Assembly: GCA_946886875.1 (NCBI GenBank)
Contig: CAMPJN010000010.1
Location: 1-26,084, forward strand
DNA length: 26,084 bases
From: an uncultured Pseudomonas sp.
GTDB taxonomy: Bacteria > Pseudomonadota > Gammaproteobacteria > Pseudomonadales > Pseudomonadaceae
Reading direction: 5' to 3'
The translations under genes and the position numbers were made by a program. The notes under the pieces were generated by a model. It ran no database searches, had not been told where the DNA came from, and worked only from the letters and a program-made list of their open reading frames with translations. Each line of letters begins with the position of its first letter. Positions within the stretch are counted from its first letter, which is position 1. This document shows, in pieces, positions 15,535 through 23,976 of the stretch.

Positions 15535-16217
15535 GGGGAGGCGGCCTGGCGCAGACGGGCGAGGTCGAGGATTTCGATTTCGCCGTAGGTCAGGCGCAGG
15601 GTGCCCTGGGCCTGAAGTTCCTTGAGGATCTGGTTGGTGGTCTGCCGGGAGATCGCCAGCATCAGCGCCAGCTGTTCCTGGGCCAGGTGGATCACCCGCC
15701 GCGGCTCGCTCTCGCCATAGTTGTCGACCATCAGCAACAAGCGTCGGGCCAGGCGCGGCGCGGCGGGTAGCAGGCTCATTTCCTCCAGAGCGATAAACGC
15801 CAGACGCAGCTTGTGGCTCATCAGCAAGGCGAAGTCGCGCCAGTAGCGGGGTTGTTGCTCAAGCAGCGCGAGCAGGCGCGCCTGGGGCACATGCAGCAGC
15901 ATGCAGGGGCTTTCGGCGAAAGCATCGTGGGTGCGTGGCTGGCCATCGAACAGGGATATTTCGCCGAACCAATAGGGCGGCTCGACCAGGCTCAGCAGCG
16001 CCTCTTTGCCGGACGCACTGACCGCGCCGATCCGCATGGCGCCGTCGAGCACCGCATACAAGCCGCTGGGTTTATCGCCGCGGCGAAACAGCGCCTGGCC
16101 GGCCTCCAGGTGCAACAGCTGGGCGGCTTCCAGCAAGGTGCGCTGCAGTGCGTCGGGCAGGTTGGCGAACCAGTGGCCTTGGCACAGGCGGGCTTGATAG
16201 GCGGTGGCGTCGTTCAT
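15531..16217 (-). CDS. Crp/Fnr family transcriptional regulator
   Basis: A 228-aa regulator with an N-terminal cyclic-nucleotide-binding-type beta barrel (LEAGQALFRRGDKPSGLYAVLDGAMRIG, then WFGEISLFDGQPRTHDAFAE) and a C-terminal winged helix (HLAQEQLALMLAISRQTTNQILKELQAQG). The cNMP pocket motif usual in Crp (GELAxxxxxxRxA) reads GEISLFDGQPRTHDA, so a nucleotide may still bind, but the ligand is uncertain. No Fnr-type cysteine cluster is seen. ATG 16217 is preferred over ATG 16232, because GGAAAA lies about ten bases upstream, whereas the earlier ATG overlaps a palindrome. Its stop codon is inside a REP element. It diverges from the Mpo1-like gene and may regulate it and itself. Confidence 0.88.
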   Translation of the reverse strand: MNDATAYQARLCQGHWFANLPDALQRTLLEAAQLLHLEAGQALFRRGDKPSGLYAVLDGAMRIGAVSASGKEALLSLVEPPYWFGEISLFDGQPRTHDAFAESPCMLLHVPQARLLALLEQQPRYWRDFALLMSHKLRLAFIALEEMSLLPAAPRLARRLLLMVDNYGESEPRRVIHLAQEQLALMLAISRQTTNQILKELQAQGTLRLTYGEIEILDLARLRQAASP

Positions 16218-16232
16218 CGGTTTTTTCCGCAT

Positions 16233-16248
16233 TGTCGGCTAGCCGACA
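16233..16248. promoter_or_regulatory. Perfect 16-bp palindrome, possible operator
   Basis: TGTCGGCTAGCCGACA is fully self-complementary and lies 16 bases upstream of the crp-like start, in the 90-bp divergent gap before the Mpo1-like gene. Crp/Fnr proteins bind such dyads as dimers, though their usual half-sites (TGTGA, TTGAT) differ. The palindrome is seen; its function as an autoregulatory site is inferred. Confidence 0.5.
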
Positions 16249-16307
16249 GAGGCGGGTGCGGCGCCGCGGCCATGCTCTGCAACTTGCCCTGCTTGAGAAT
16301 CCACATA

Positions 16308-16832
16308 ATGAAAACCCTAGTCGATCACCTGGCCCAATATGGCGCCTATCACCGCGACTCGCGCAATATTCTCAGCCACTTCGTCGGCATCCCGCTGATC
16401 GTTCTCGCCGTCGCGGTGCTGCTCTCGCGCCCGGCTGTCGAGCTGTTCGGCCTCTGGCTGTCGCCGGCAACCCTGACCGCCGTGGTGGCGGCAATGTTCT
16501 ATCTGCGTTTGGACCTGCGTTTCGGCCTGCTGATGAGCCTGTTGCTGGCGCTCAGCCTATGGGCGGCGGCGCTGCTGGCCATGCAAACGACGACGCTTTG
16601 GTTGAGCAGCGGCCTTGGCTTGTTCGTGATCGGTTGGATCATCCAGTTCGTCGGCCATTACTACGAAGGGCGCAAGCCGGCCTTCGTCGACGACCTGATG
16701 GGGCTGGCGATAGGACCGCTGTTCGTCGCCGCCGAAGCGGCGTTTCTGCTCGGCATGCGCAAGGACATCGAGCAACAGATAGTCGGGCGCGTCGGACCCA
16801 CGGGCATCCGCCAGCACAACAGAACCGCGTGA
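16308..16832 (+). CDS. Mpo1-like (DUF962) membrane protein
   Basis: A 174-aa protein with four hydrophobic segments (about 25-42, 53-67, 72-92, 98-116 and a further one near 132-149). It carries the family marks NILSHFVGIPL (20-30) and IIQFVGHYYEGRKPAF (111-126), which match the Mpo1/YGL010w family. The yeast member is an iron(II)-dependent dioxygenase in alpha-oxidation of 2-hydroxy fatty acids, with conserved histidines as probable ligands (here H15, H24, H117). A role in lipid turnover in this bacterium is inferred. Only a weak GAGA about ten bases upstream precedes the ATG. It diverges from the Crp-type regulator. Confidence 0.8.
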   Translation: MKTLVDHLAQYGAYHRDSRNILSHFVGIPLIVLAVAVLLSRPAVELFGLWLSPATLTAVVAAMFYLRLDLRFGLLMSLLLALSLWAAALLAMQTTTLWLSSGLGLFVIGWIIQFVGHYYEGRKPAFVDDLMGLAIGPLFVAAEAAFLLGMRKDIEQQIVGRVGPTGIRQHNRTA

Positions 16833-16859
16833 CACCCCGCCCCCAGGTCGGGGCGGGTG
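16833..16859. terminator. GC-rich hairpin between convergent genes
   Basis: CACCCCGCCCC and GGGGCGGGTG pair with one bulged base around a six-base loop. The hairpin sits right after the Mpo1-like stop and five bases before the end of the convergent secreted-protein gene. No T run follows on either strand, so termination is likely but weak by this criterion. Confidence 0.45.
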
Positions 16860-16863
16860 CTGG

Positions 16864-17598
16864 TTACAACGCCATCCATTCCTCGGTGAACGAACGGCTG
16901 TGGCGATGTACGGTGATAGGTGCGAAGGGCCGGCCGGAGGCGCTTTGCAGGGTATTGCTCTGGCTGTTGAGATCGCTCAGGGCGGATTTCAGATATTCCC
17001 AGCGGGTCAGCAATGAGCCGAGATCGGGATTCGCCTTGGCATTCGCCAGTTCGCTGTCGATTTTCGGGATCAACTTGCGCTCATCCTGACCCAGGTAAGT
17101 GTCGGGTAGCTCGCGGGCGATCTCGAAATTACCGAAGTAGGAGCGGCTCAGGTATTGCACCGCGAGGAACTCGATCTGCGCGGCCAACTCGCTGTCACCC
17201 TCTGGCGCCAGCTTGCGCGCTTCGAGTAATACGGCGAGCAAGGATTTGCTCAGTTCTTCCGGGTAGCGCCACGGCATATCGTCTTCCTTGGGCCCGAAAG
17301 ATACGCCCCGGCGAACCTGCACCACCAACTCCAGATGCGCATTGCGCAGAGCATCGCTGCTTTGCGGCAAACCTTGTACGGCGGCGGCCAGCATTTGTAG
17401 ATCGGTTTCGAGAGCGTTCTGGTGTTTCTTTTGGAAACCCTCGCCACGTAACAACATCAGGCTGCCGGTAACCCGACTGGCGTAGACCTGAACCTGTTCC
17501 TGGGGGCTTATGGCTTCGGCGAAGGCGATCGGCGCGATACTCCCCAGTAGGCCGATAGTCCAAACTAAAACCTTGTAAATCAATTGTTTGGAACGCAT
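16864..17598 (-). CDS. Secreted protein of unknown function
   Basis: A 244-aa protein I do not recognise. It begins with a signal peptide (LVWTIGLLGSIAPIAFA, cleavage near residue 27), so the mature part is probably periplasmic. The rest is mainly helical and rich in Leu, Glu and Gln, with QVQVYASRVTGSLMLLRGEGFQKKHQNALETDL and a middle PEELSKSLLAVLLEARKLAPEGDSELAAQIEFLAVQYLSRSYFG. AAGGAG lies about ten bases before the ATG. Base use is a little less GC-rich than its neighbours. The gene stands alone on its strand next to a convergent Mpo1-like gene. No catalytic motif is evident. Confidence 0.7.
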   Translation of the reverse strand: MRSKQLIYKVLVWTIGLLGSIAPIAFAEAISPQEQVQVYASRVTGSLMLLRGEGFQKKHQNALETDLQMLAAAVQGLPQSSDALRNAHLELVVQVRRGVSFGPKEDDMPWRYPEELSKSLLAVLLEARKLAPEGDSELAAQIEFLAVQYLSRSYFGNFEIARELPDTYLGQDERKLIPKIDSELANAKANPDLGSLLTRWEYLKSALSDLNSQSNTLQSASGRPFAPITVHRHSRSFTEEWMAL

Positions 17599-17794
17599 TC
17601 CTGGGGTGCTCCTTATTGTTTTTTTAAGCCGTGCGGAGGGCTGTTGGCAGATACACGAGCCTGCGACATAGGTTACTGCACTGCCGTGCTAACGAGATTA
17701 CTCTAAAGAGTGATTTATCAGAAATACGTCACAGATCAGGGCTGGTCAGTGCGCAGGAAATCTGCCTCAAGCTGATGGCCCGCACCACGCTGGT

Positions 17795-18421
17795 TCAGCC
17801 TTTGCGCCAGACACTTGCCAGCCAGGGCTGTTGTGCTCTTGGTAGGCCCGCAGGGCGGTAATAGTGCTCCAGTTCGATGAAGCCGGCGTCGGCGAGCAGG
17901 GCGCGCCAATTGGCCAGGTCGTAGTAAGCGCCGTAGCGTTCGCCGTTCCAGCCTTCCTGGTTCTCCCCGCGCGGGTTGGAGCTGAACAGCACGCCGCCAG
18001 ATTTCAAGGTGGCATGCAGTTGGCGCAACACCCGCGGCAGTTCCTGGCTGGGAATATGGAACAGCACGGCGTTGGCGAAGATGCCGTCGAACTGCGCGGG
18101 AGGCAGGTCGAGCGCGAGAAAGTCCTGCAGCCAGACCGCGCAGCCGCTGTCGGCGCGGGCCATGTCGACGAAACGCGAGCAACCATCGAGGCCGACGGGT
18201 TCGTGCCCCAGGGCGCGGAAAGTGCGCAAGTCGCGGCCCGGCCCGCAGCCGAAATCGAGAATCCGCAACGGCGGCTCGGCCTGGATATGCCGCAGCAGCG
18301 CGGCGATATTCTGGCTGACATCGTGATCGCGGGTGCCCTCGCGAAAGTCCTCGGCGCAGTCTTGATAGTGGGCCAGGGTCAGGGCGCTGATCTGGGCGAG
18401 GTCGTCGGGGCTGAGCGGCAT
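17795..18421 (-). CDS. Class I SAM-dependent methyltransferase
   Basis: A 208-aa soluble methyltransferase. Motif I LDFGCGPGRDL (about 55-65), the acidic post-I loop GLDGCSRFVDMAR (78-89), LALDLPPAQFDGIFANAVLFHI as motifs II-III, and LKSGGVLFSSNPRG are all in the right order and spacing for the Rossmann fold. The acceptor is unknown. The N-terminal part (ALTLAHYQDCAEDFREGTRDHDVSQN) resembles that of small-molecule methyltransferases annotated widely in Pseudomonas. It could be the last gene of the minus-strand run, 41 bases after the NIPSNAP gene. No terminator is obvious downstream. Confidence 0.85.
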   Translation of the reverse strand: MPLSPDDLAQISALTLAHYQDCAEDFREGTRDHDVSQNIAALLRHIQAEPPLRILDFGCGPGRDLRTFRALGHEPVGLDGCSRFVDMARADSGCAVWLQDFLALDLPPAQFDGIFANAVLFHIPSQELPRVLRQLHATLKSGGVLFSSNPRGENQEGWNGERYGAYYDLANWRALLADAGFIELEHYYRPAGLPRAQQPWLASVWRKG

Positions 18422-18462
18422 GGCGTGGGACTCTTGGCGTTGGGGCTGTTGAACGCTGAAGT

Positions 18463-18768
18463 TCAGGCCAATAGCGGGCGGAAGAAACTGCGTTCGTAAC
18501 TGAGGATACAGCGGGTGTCCTGGGCGTACTGGAATGCCGCCAGGCAGTCGGGGTCCTGCAGCGACAGGGTGCGGTACTCCTCGTAAGCACTCAGGCTGGG
18601 GAAGCTGAACAAGGCCAGCGCCACGTTATTGGCCCCTTCGGATGGCAGAAAATAGCCATGGTGCTGACCGCCGAAGCGCTCGACCAAGGGAATCCAGAGT
18701 TTCGCGTAATGCTCGAATTCCCCGAGCTTGTAAGGGTCGAGGATATAGCGCAGGTAGCAGGTAACCAT
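18463..18768 (-). CDS. NIPSNAP family protein
   Basis: A 101-aa ferredoxin-like (dimeric alpha-beta barrel) protein of the NIPSNAP family. Marks are YLRYILDPYKLGEFEHYAKLWIPLVERFGGQHHGYFLPSEG and ALALFSFPSLSAYEEYRTL. Function of the family is not defined; it often accompanies oxidoreductases. The frame is open to 18870, but ATG 18768 has GAGG five bases upstream and gives the usual family start, MVTCYLRYIL. It lies upstream of the methyltransferase and downstream of the DUF1348 gene on the same strand. Confidence 0.82.
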   Translation of the reverse strand: MVTCYLRYILDPYKLGEFEHYAKLWIPLVERFGGQHHGYFLPSEGANNVALALFSFPSLSAYEEYRTLSLQDPDCLAAFQYAQDTRCILSYERSFFRPLLA

Positions 18769-18930
18769 AAGGGCCTCGTCAACCGGTGGATAAAGGCGAT
18801 GGCCCTGCGGTCGGGGGCCGCCAGTTATTAGCAGGGCATGCGAACCTGAGGATGATGCCATCCGCTGCAATGGTGAATCAAAAGGCTAGTCACCGCCATT
18901 GGGGTAGCAGCGCCGGCCACCGGCCGGAAT

Positions 18931-19407
18931 TTACAGCCCCAGTTCGCTCAGCCCAGGGTGCGCGTCCGGGCGTCGGCCCTGGGGCCAGTGAAATAGCCGC
19001 TGCTCTGGGTTGATCGCCAGGTCGTTGATGCTGGCATGGCGCACGCGCATCAGGCCCTGCTCATCGAACTCCCAGTTTTCATTGCCGTAGGAGCGCCACC
19101 ACTGGCCATCGGCGTCGTGCCATTCGTAGGCGAAGCGCACGGCGATGCGGTTGTCGCTGAAGGCCCAGAGTTCCTTGATCAGGCGGTACTCCTGCTCGCG
19201 CTGCCACTTGCCGGCGAGAAAGGCGCGAATCTGCTCGCGGCCGACTGGAAACTCGTTGCGGTTGCGCCAGCGGCTGTCCTCGCTATAGGCCAGGGTCACG
19301 CGCTCTGGATCGCGGCTGTTCCAGCCATCCTCGGCCATGCGCACTTTCTGCATGGCGGTTTCACGGCTGAAGGGTGGTAGAGGTGGGCGGGTCTGTGGTT
19401 GGCTCAT
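18931..19407 (-). CDS. DUF1348 / NTF2-like protein
   Basis: A 158-aa protein of the SnoaL/NTF2-like fold, DUF1348 subfamily. The pattern is characteristic: [99 protein letters not shown]. Family members are small cone-shaped proteins with a hydrophobic pocket; no reaction is established. GGGAG lies seven bases before the ATG. The gene starts 22 bases after the stop of the flavin reductase fusion, so it is probably cotranscribed with it. Confidence 0.85.
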   Translation of the reverse strand: MSQPQTRPPLPPFSRETAMQKVRMAEDGWNSRDPERVTLAYSEDSRWRNRNEFPVGREQIRAFLAGKWQREQEYRLIKELWAFSDNRIAVRFAYEWHDADGQWWRSYGNENWEFDEQGLMRVRHASINDLAINPEQRLFHWPQGRRPDAHPGLSELGL

Positions 19408-19428
19408 TAGGGACTCCCGAGCTGTCGT

Positions 19429-21486
19429 TTAAAGGTCGAGCACCAGCGGCTGTTGGCCGGCGTTGCTTGTGGCCGGCACCGCGCAGCAAATCAGCACGGT
19501 TTCGGCGGCGGGCGATTCGGCGGGTGGTATGGGGTAATGCACCTGGCCGCTGAGCAGGCGCGTCGCACAGGTGCCGCAAGAGCCGCCCCGGCAGCTGAAC
19601 TCGGGCGTCAGGCCGCGACTTTCGGCCAGTTGCAGCAGACTGCCGCTGTCCGGCGTCCAGCGCGCCTCCTTGGCCGAACGCTGGAACAGCACCGGTACCG
19701 GGCCGGTTGCCGCGGGTGCTTGCTCCAACTTGTGGCTGCCCTGGTCCGGCTGGCGACGCAGGCTGGAAGGGCCGAACGTCTCGGCGTGAATGCGTTCGTC
19801 GTCGATATTGAGCGCGCGCAGGTCGTCGTAGAGCGATTGGGTGAAACCGCTCGGCCCGCACAGGTAGAAGTCGAAATCGTCGAAGGGCAGCAAGGTCTTG
19901 AGCAGCGCGATATCGATGCGCCCGCTCAGCTCGAAGTCTTCGCCTTCCCGTGCCTCGGCTTCGGGCTGGCTAAGCAGACGCAGCGCGTGGATCGGCTCGC
20001 CGCCGCGTTGCCGCAGCTCGACCAGTTCCTTGCTGAACGCCAGTTCGGCCAGGGTGCGCGCACTTTGGATAAACCAGACCCGGCGCGCGCGGCGCAGGCG
20101 CTGGTTCTGATAAAGGGTCTCGCGCAGCATCGCCAGCAACGGGGTCACGCCGACCCCGGCGGCCAGCAGCACCAGCGGCCGGCGCTGCTCGCCATCCAGG
20201 GTGAAGCGGCCCTGTGGCGCGCGGGCTTCGAGCAGGCTGCCGACGCCGATCTGTTCGTGCAGATAGGTCGAGGCCAGGCCCTCGCGTTTGACGCTGATAC
20301 GCAGAAAGCCATCGGAGGGCGCGCTGCTCAAACTGTAGGTCCGGATCAGCGTCTGCCCGCCAATGTGCAGGCGTAGCGGCAGATGCTGACCGGCCTGAAA
20401 CAACGGCAGACCGGCGCCATCGGCCGGTTCTAGGTAGAACGAACGGATGTTGGCGCTTTCCTCGACCAGGCGTGTCACCCGCAGTGGTCGCCAGTGTTCG
20501 CGCAGCGCCTCGGCGGCCTTGCGCGCGGCTGCCTCGGCCCAGGTGCCGGTGAGCAGGCTGTTCGGCGAATAGCTCTGGAATTGCCAGCGCAGAGTCAGTG
20601 CCGCCGGGCGGCGTACCAGGCGCTCGACCTGCAGCTGCCAGAGCCGTTCGGCGCCTTGGAAGGTGGCGATCTCGGGGCCGTCGAGAATCAGCTCGGTACG
20701 GCCGGACAGTTGCAGCAACTCGCCGCTGGCGAAATCGATAAACAGCAAACCGGCGCGCGGATTGAGCAGCAGGTTGCCGAGAGTGTTGAAGTGCAGGTTG
20801 CCGGCGAAATCCGGCAGGGTCAGGCAATCGCCCTCGACCCGCACGAAGCCGGCCTGGCCGCCGCGATGGGAGACATCCACCGAGCGGCTGCCGTCCGGGT
20901 GTTCGATATAGCTGGCGACGAAGCAGGTATCGGAGCCAGCGATCAGTGCGCGTGCGGCATCGTCCAGTCCATTCGAGTGCTCGGCAGGGGGCGACGAAGC
21001 TGGCGCTGCGCTGCGGCTGAATTCGAACTGACGCAGCTGGATATATTGCGGGCAATTGCCGAAGGCTTGTTCGACGGCGACGCTCAGCCCGCGCTCATCG
21101 ATCTGGCGGATATGGCCATTCAAACGATTGCGTCGGCGCGTGTGCAGCTCGATGCCGAGCAGGCCGATAGCCGCGCCTGCGGATAACGCTGCGGCGGCCG
21201 GATCGCCGACCTGGGGTCGGCTATCCAGCTGCAACAGACGGGGTTCGGGCGAATGGGCGAAGCCCGGTACGCCTTCGATAATGCTGGCCCAGGGCCGCCC
21301 CTTGGCATCCACCGCGGCGAACAACATGAACGGCAACTGGCGGTAGAAGTCGCGGTGCTGCTCGGGCATCTGGTCGCGGATTACCTTGCGGCCGAACGCC
21401 TCCATCCGCTCGGCCACGCCGACGCGTTGCTGCAGTTGCTTCTCGCCGGCATGCCAGGGCGATACAGGGGGATCGACAGGGTTCAT
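19429..21486 (-). CDS. PNPOx-like / flavin reductase / 2Fe-2S ferredoxin fusion
   Basis: A 685-aa three-part redox protein. Residues about 40-300 contain a pyridoxamine-phosphate-oxidase-like split-barrel region (FMLFAAVDAKGRPWASIIEG; NLHFNTLGNLLLNPRAGLLFIDF). Residues 335-572 are a ferredoxin-reductase module with FAD motif RTYSLSS (382-388), NAD(P) site GVGVTPL (444-450) and CGPSGF (543-548). The C terminus (about 598-685) is a plant-type ferredoxin domain with ligands C632-x4-C637-x2-C640 and C667 or C668. Electrons should pass from NAD(P)H through flavin to the cluster and on to an unknown acceptor. No signal peptide is seen, so it is cytoplasmic. It is probably cotranscribed with the DUF1348 gene. 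The full length seems intact. Confidence 0.9.
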   Translation of the reverse strand: MNPVDPPVSPWHAGEKQLQQRVGVAERMEAFGRKVIRDQMPEQHRDFYRQLPFMLFAAVDAKGRPWASIIEGVPGFAHSPEPRLLQLDSRPQVGDPAAAALSAGAAIGLLGIELHTRRRNRLNGHIRQIDERGLSVAVEQAFGNCPQYIQLRQFEFSRSAAPASSPPAEHSNGLDDAARALIAGSDTCFVASYIEHPDGSRSVDVSHRGGQAGFVRVEGDCLTLPDFAGNLHFNTLGNLLLNPRAGLLFIDFASGELLQLSGRTELILDGPEIATFQGAERLWQLQVERLVRRPAALTLRWQFQSYSPNSLLTGTWAEAAARKAAEALREHWRPLRVTRLVEESANIRSFYLEPADGAGLPLFQAGQHLPLRLHIGGQTLIRTYSLSSAPSDGFLRISVKREGLASTYLHEQIGVGSLLEARAPQGRFTLDGEQRRPLVLLAAGVGVTPLLAMLRETLYQNQRLRRARRVWFIQSARTLAELAFSKELVELRQRGGEPIHALRLLSQPEAEAREGEDFELSGRIDIALLKTLLPFDDFDFYLCGPSGFTQSLYDDLRALNIDDERIHAETFGPSSLRRQPDQGSHKLEQAPAATGPVPVLFQRSAKEARWTPDSGSLLQLAESRGLTPEFSCRGGSCGTCATRLLSGQVHYPIPPAESPAAETVLICCAVPATSNAGQQPLVLDL

Positions 21487-21513
21487 GGCGAGAGCTCCGC
21501 GTCGTTACAGAAA

Positions 21514-21536
21514 CCGGATTGCACTGGGCAATCCGG
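21514..21536. terminator. Hairpin between GST and reductase genes
   Basis: CCGGATTGC (21514-21522) and GCAATCCGG (21528-21536) form a perfect 9-bp stem with a five-base loop. On the minus strand it lies eight bases after the GST stop and is followed by TTTCTG, a poor T run. It may act as an attenuator between the GST and the downstream reductase gene. Confidence 0.45.
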
Positions 21537-21544
21537 CGTGAGGC

Positions 21545-22174
21545 TCAGGCGCTTTGCAGGCCGATGGCGGTGCGGCGCATCGGCACGAAGCCGGGCAGGG
21601 CCTCGATACGGGTCAGCCAGGCGCGCACATTCGGGTAATCGGCCAGGGACACATTGCCTTCCGGCGCATGGGCGATATAGCTATAGCCGGCGACGTCGGC
21701 GAGGGTCGGCTGGCCGCCGGCGAGGAAGGCACTGTTGGCCAGTTCCTGCTCGACCACCCGCAGCAGCGCATGGGAGTTGGCGATGGTTTCCTCGGCGTTG
21801 TAAGGCGCACCGAAGACCGTGATCAGCCGTGCTCTGGCCGGGCCAGAGGCGATCTGCCCGGCGGCGACCGATAGCCAGCGCTGCACCTTGGCGGCGCCAA
21901 GCGGATCGCTCGGCAGCCATTTGCCGTTGCCATACTTCTGCGCCAGGTACACCAGGATGGCGTTGGAATCGCTGAGTACGCTGCCGTTATCGTCGATCAC
22001 CGGCACCTGGCCGAAGGGGTTGATGGCGAGAAATTCGGGCTGTTTGTGCGCGCCCGCGGCCAGGTCGACGAACACCAGTTCGGTCGGCAAGCCGAGCAGC
22101 GAAAGCATCAGCTCGACGCGATGAGCGTGGCCAGACAGCGGGTGGCGGAACAGTTTGATGGGGTTCTGCGACAT
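21545..22174 (-). CDS. Glutathione S-transferase
   Basis: A 209-aa cytosolic glutathione S-transferase. The N-terminal thioredoxin-like half has [17 protein letters not shown] (8-24, with S14 as a possible catalytic hydroxyl), the cis-proline loop [12 protein letters not shown] (51-62) and the gamma-glutamyl-binding [11 protein letters not shown] (67-77). The helical C-terminal half has [19 protein letters not shown]. It conjugates glutathione to electrophiles or reduces peroxides; the true substrate is unknown. It lies upstream of the PNPOx-reductase gene and downstream of the YHS gene on the minus strand, which suggests a detoxification or redox cluster. Confidence 0.9.
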   Translation of the reverse strand: MSQNPIKLFRHPLSGHAHRVELMLSLLGLPTELVFVDLAAGAHKQPEFLAINPFGQVPVIDDNGSVLSDSNAILVYLAQKYGNGKWLPSDPLGAAKVQRWLSVAAGQIASGPARARLITVFGAPYNAEETIANSHALLRVVEQELANSAFLAGGQPTLADVAGYSYIAHAPEGNVSLADYPNVRAWLTRIEALPGFVPMRRTAIGLQSA

Positions 22175-22383
22175 GGTGAGGCTCCAGATCGGATGGAATG
22201 GGTCAGCAGCGCGTTTGGCGGGATGCCCGGTGACTCGCGCTGATGGGAGTCATAGTCTTCTAAAGCGGGAATCTGCAGAATCACCACAAATGGCAATCCT
22301 TTGTTTCATCCGCTGCAATAAAGGTGCGGCGCGTATCTTGGCGAACGCCTCGACACCCTTAGCGGGTGCCGGGCCTCTGCGGC

Positions 22384-22887
22384 TTACAGGGTGTTGGCGG
22401 CCTTGTCCTTGATTGCCGGCCAGTTGGCTTCGGCCTTCTGCAAATTGCCCGGCACGTCTTCGGACCACATCTTGAACACGTCGGCGTTGAGGTTCAGGTA
22501 CAGCTTGTTGTCGACTACCTTGAACTGAGTCGGGTCGACGTCGAACTTCTTGCCCATGGCCGCGCCCATGGCGCAGTAACCGCCGTATTGCGGCGCATAC
22601 ATGGCCGGGTTGGCCTGGAACAGCTGCTTGTTCTCTGCGGAGGCGAAATAGTAGGTCGCTCCATCGTGTTTGACGGCGAAACGCTTGTCGCCCTGGGTCG
22701 GCATGCCCTTGGTGAAATAGGCCACGCTGTCGTAGCCATTGAGGATCACCGCTTCGGCATTGAGGTTGACCGCGGCGGTGGAGCTTTCGTCGAAGGCATA
22801 GCTGCTGGTTGCGCTGAGTAACGCGCCGGCACCGAAGGCCAGGGCGACGGCGAGGGTGCTGGCGGTCAGGGTATTTTTCAGGTTCAT
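22384..22887 (-). CDS. Secreted YHS domain protein
   Basis: A 167-aa protein with a signal peptide cleaved after about A31 (LLSATSSYA), so it is periplasmic. The YHS-like domain is at about 46-108 (AVILNGYDSVAYFTKGMPTQGDKRFAVKHDGATYYFASAENKQLFQANPAMYAPQYGGYCAMG), with one cysteine (C105). A C-terminal helical tail follows. YHS domains are associated with metal, often copper, handling, but the family here has no proven role. AGGAA lies eight bases before the ATG. It diverges from the first LysR-type regulator across a 170-bp gap, so that regulator may control it. Confidence 0.88.
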   Translation of the reverse strand: MNLKNTLTASTLAVALAFGAGALLSATSSYAFDESSTAAVNLNAEAVILNGYDSVAYFTKGMPTQGDKRFAVKHDGATYYFASAENKQLFQANPAMYAPQYGGYCAMGAAMGKKFDVDPTQFKVVDNKLYLNLNADVFKMWSEDVPGNLQKAEANWPAIKDKAANTL

Positions 22888-23057
22888 GGGGAGATTCCTT
22901 GGGGACTGTATTGGCTGTCGTCGTAACCGGGTGCGTTCGACGTGGTGCCACTCTAGGTCTCTACGAATCAGAGAAGAACGGCCGCTTCTAGCAAGGCTCT
23001 GTTGCAGAAAATGGAATTAATCGCGCACACTCGCGGCACATGCACAGGAGCCGTTCG

Positions 23058-23972
23058 ATGGACAGATTCCAGGAAATGCAGGTGTTTCTCGCCGTCGCCG
23101 AGGAGCAGGGCTTCGCCGCCGCCGCGCGCCGCCTGAGCATGTCGCCGCCCAGCGTGACCCGCGCCGTCGCCGCCCTGGAAGAACGCATCGGTACCCTGCT
23201 GCTGGCGCGCACCACACGCAGCCTGCACATCACCGAGGCCGGCCAGCGCTATCTGGACGATTGCCGACGCATCCTCGCCGAACTGGAGGAAGCCGAAGAA
23301 TCCGCCGCCGGCAGCCATGCCATCGCCCGCGGCCAGCTGACCCTGTCCGCGCCGGTGCTGTTCGGCGAACTCTTCGTCACCCCGGTGCTGGTCGATTACC
23401 TCGAGCAGCACCCGGCAGTGAGCATCAAGGCGCTGCTGGTGGACCGGGTGGTGAGCATGGTCGACGAGGGCATAGATGTCGCCGTGCGCATCGGCAACCT
23501 GCCCGATAGCGGCCTGCACAGCGTCAAAGTCGGCGAAGTGCGCCTAGTGGTCTGCGCCTCGCCGGCCTACCTCAACCAGCACGGCCGGCCGCAGCACCCG
23601 CATGAGTTGCTCCAGGCCCGGGTGGTCGAGGCGGCTAGCAGCAGCCTGGTCAGCGATTGGCGCTTCGCCGGCCCCGAAGGTTGGTTAAACGTGCGCCCTG
23701 AGCCGCGTCTGGTGGTCACCGCCAACCAGGCGGCGATCAATGCCGCCTGCCTTGGCTGGGGGCTGACCCGGGTGCTGTCTTATCAGGTGGCGGGCAAGGT
23801 GGCGGCCGGCGAGTTGGAGATAGTGCTGGAACAGTTCGAGCTGCCGCCGCTGCCGATCCATGTGGTTTACCAGGGCGGGCGCAAGGTGCCGGCCAAGGTG
23901 CGCACCTTCGTCGATTTCTGCGCCGAGCGTCTGGGCCAGGATCTGGCGCTCAATCCCTCACGTAGGGCCTGA
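23058..23972 (+). CDS. LysR family transcriptional regulator (first of a tandem pair)
   Basis: A 304-aa LysR-type regulator with an N-terminal winged helix-turn-helix (MQVFLAVAEEQGFAAAARRLSMSPPSVTRAVAALEERIGTLLLARTTRSLHITEAGQRYLDDCRRIL) and a substrate-binding domain opening with RGQLTLSAPVLFGELFVTPVLVDYLE. ATG 23058 has AGGAG eight bases upstream; an ATG at 23040 has none. It diverges from the YHS gene and probably controls the minus-strand redox genes. Its ligand is unknown. The next gene begins four bases after its stop and is a paralog. Confidence 0.92.
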   Translation: MDRFQEMQVFLAVAEEQGFAAAARRLSMSPPSVTRAVAALEERIGTLLLARTTRSLHITEAGQRYLDDCRRILAELEEAEESAAGSHAIARGQLTLSAPVLFGELFVTPVLVDYLEQHPAVSIKALLVDRVVSMVDEGIDVAVRIGNLPDSGLHSVKVGEVRLVVCASPAYLNQHGRPQHPHELLQARVVEAASSSLVSDWRFAGPEGWLNVRPEPRLVVTANQAAINAACLGWGLTRVLSYQVAGKVAAGELEIVLEQFELPPLPIHVVYQGGRKVPAKVRTFVDFCAERLGQDLALNPSRRA

Positions 23973-23976
23973 GGCC

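Noticed and set aside
17697..17715. ACTCTAAAGAGT short dyad in the gap upstream of the secreted-protein gene
   Set aside because: The arms are only five bases long, with no supporting context.
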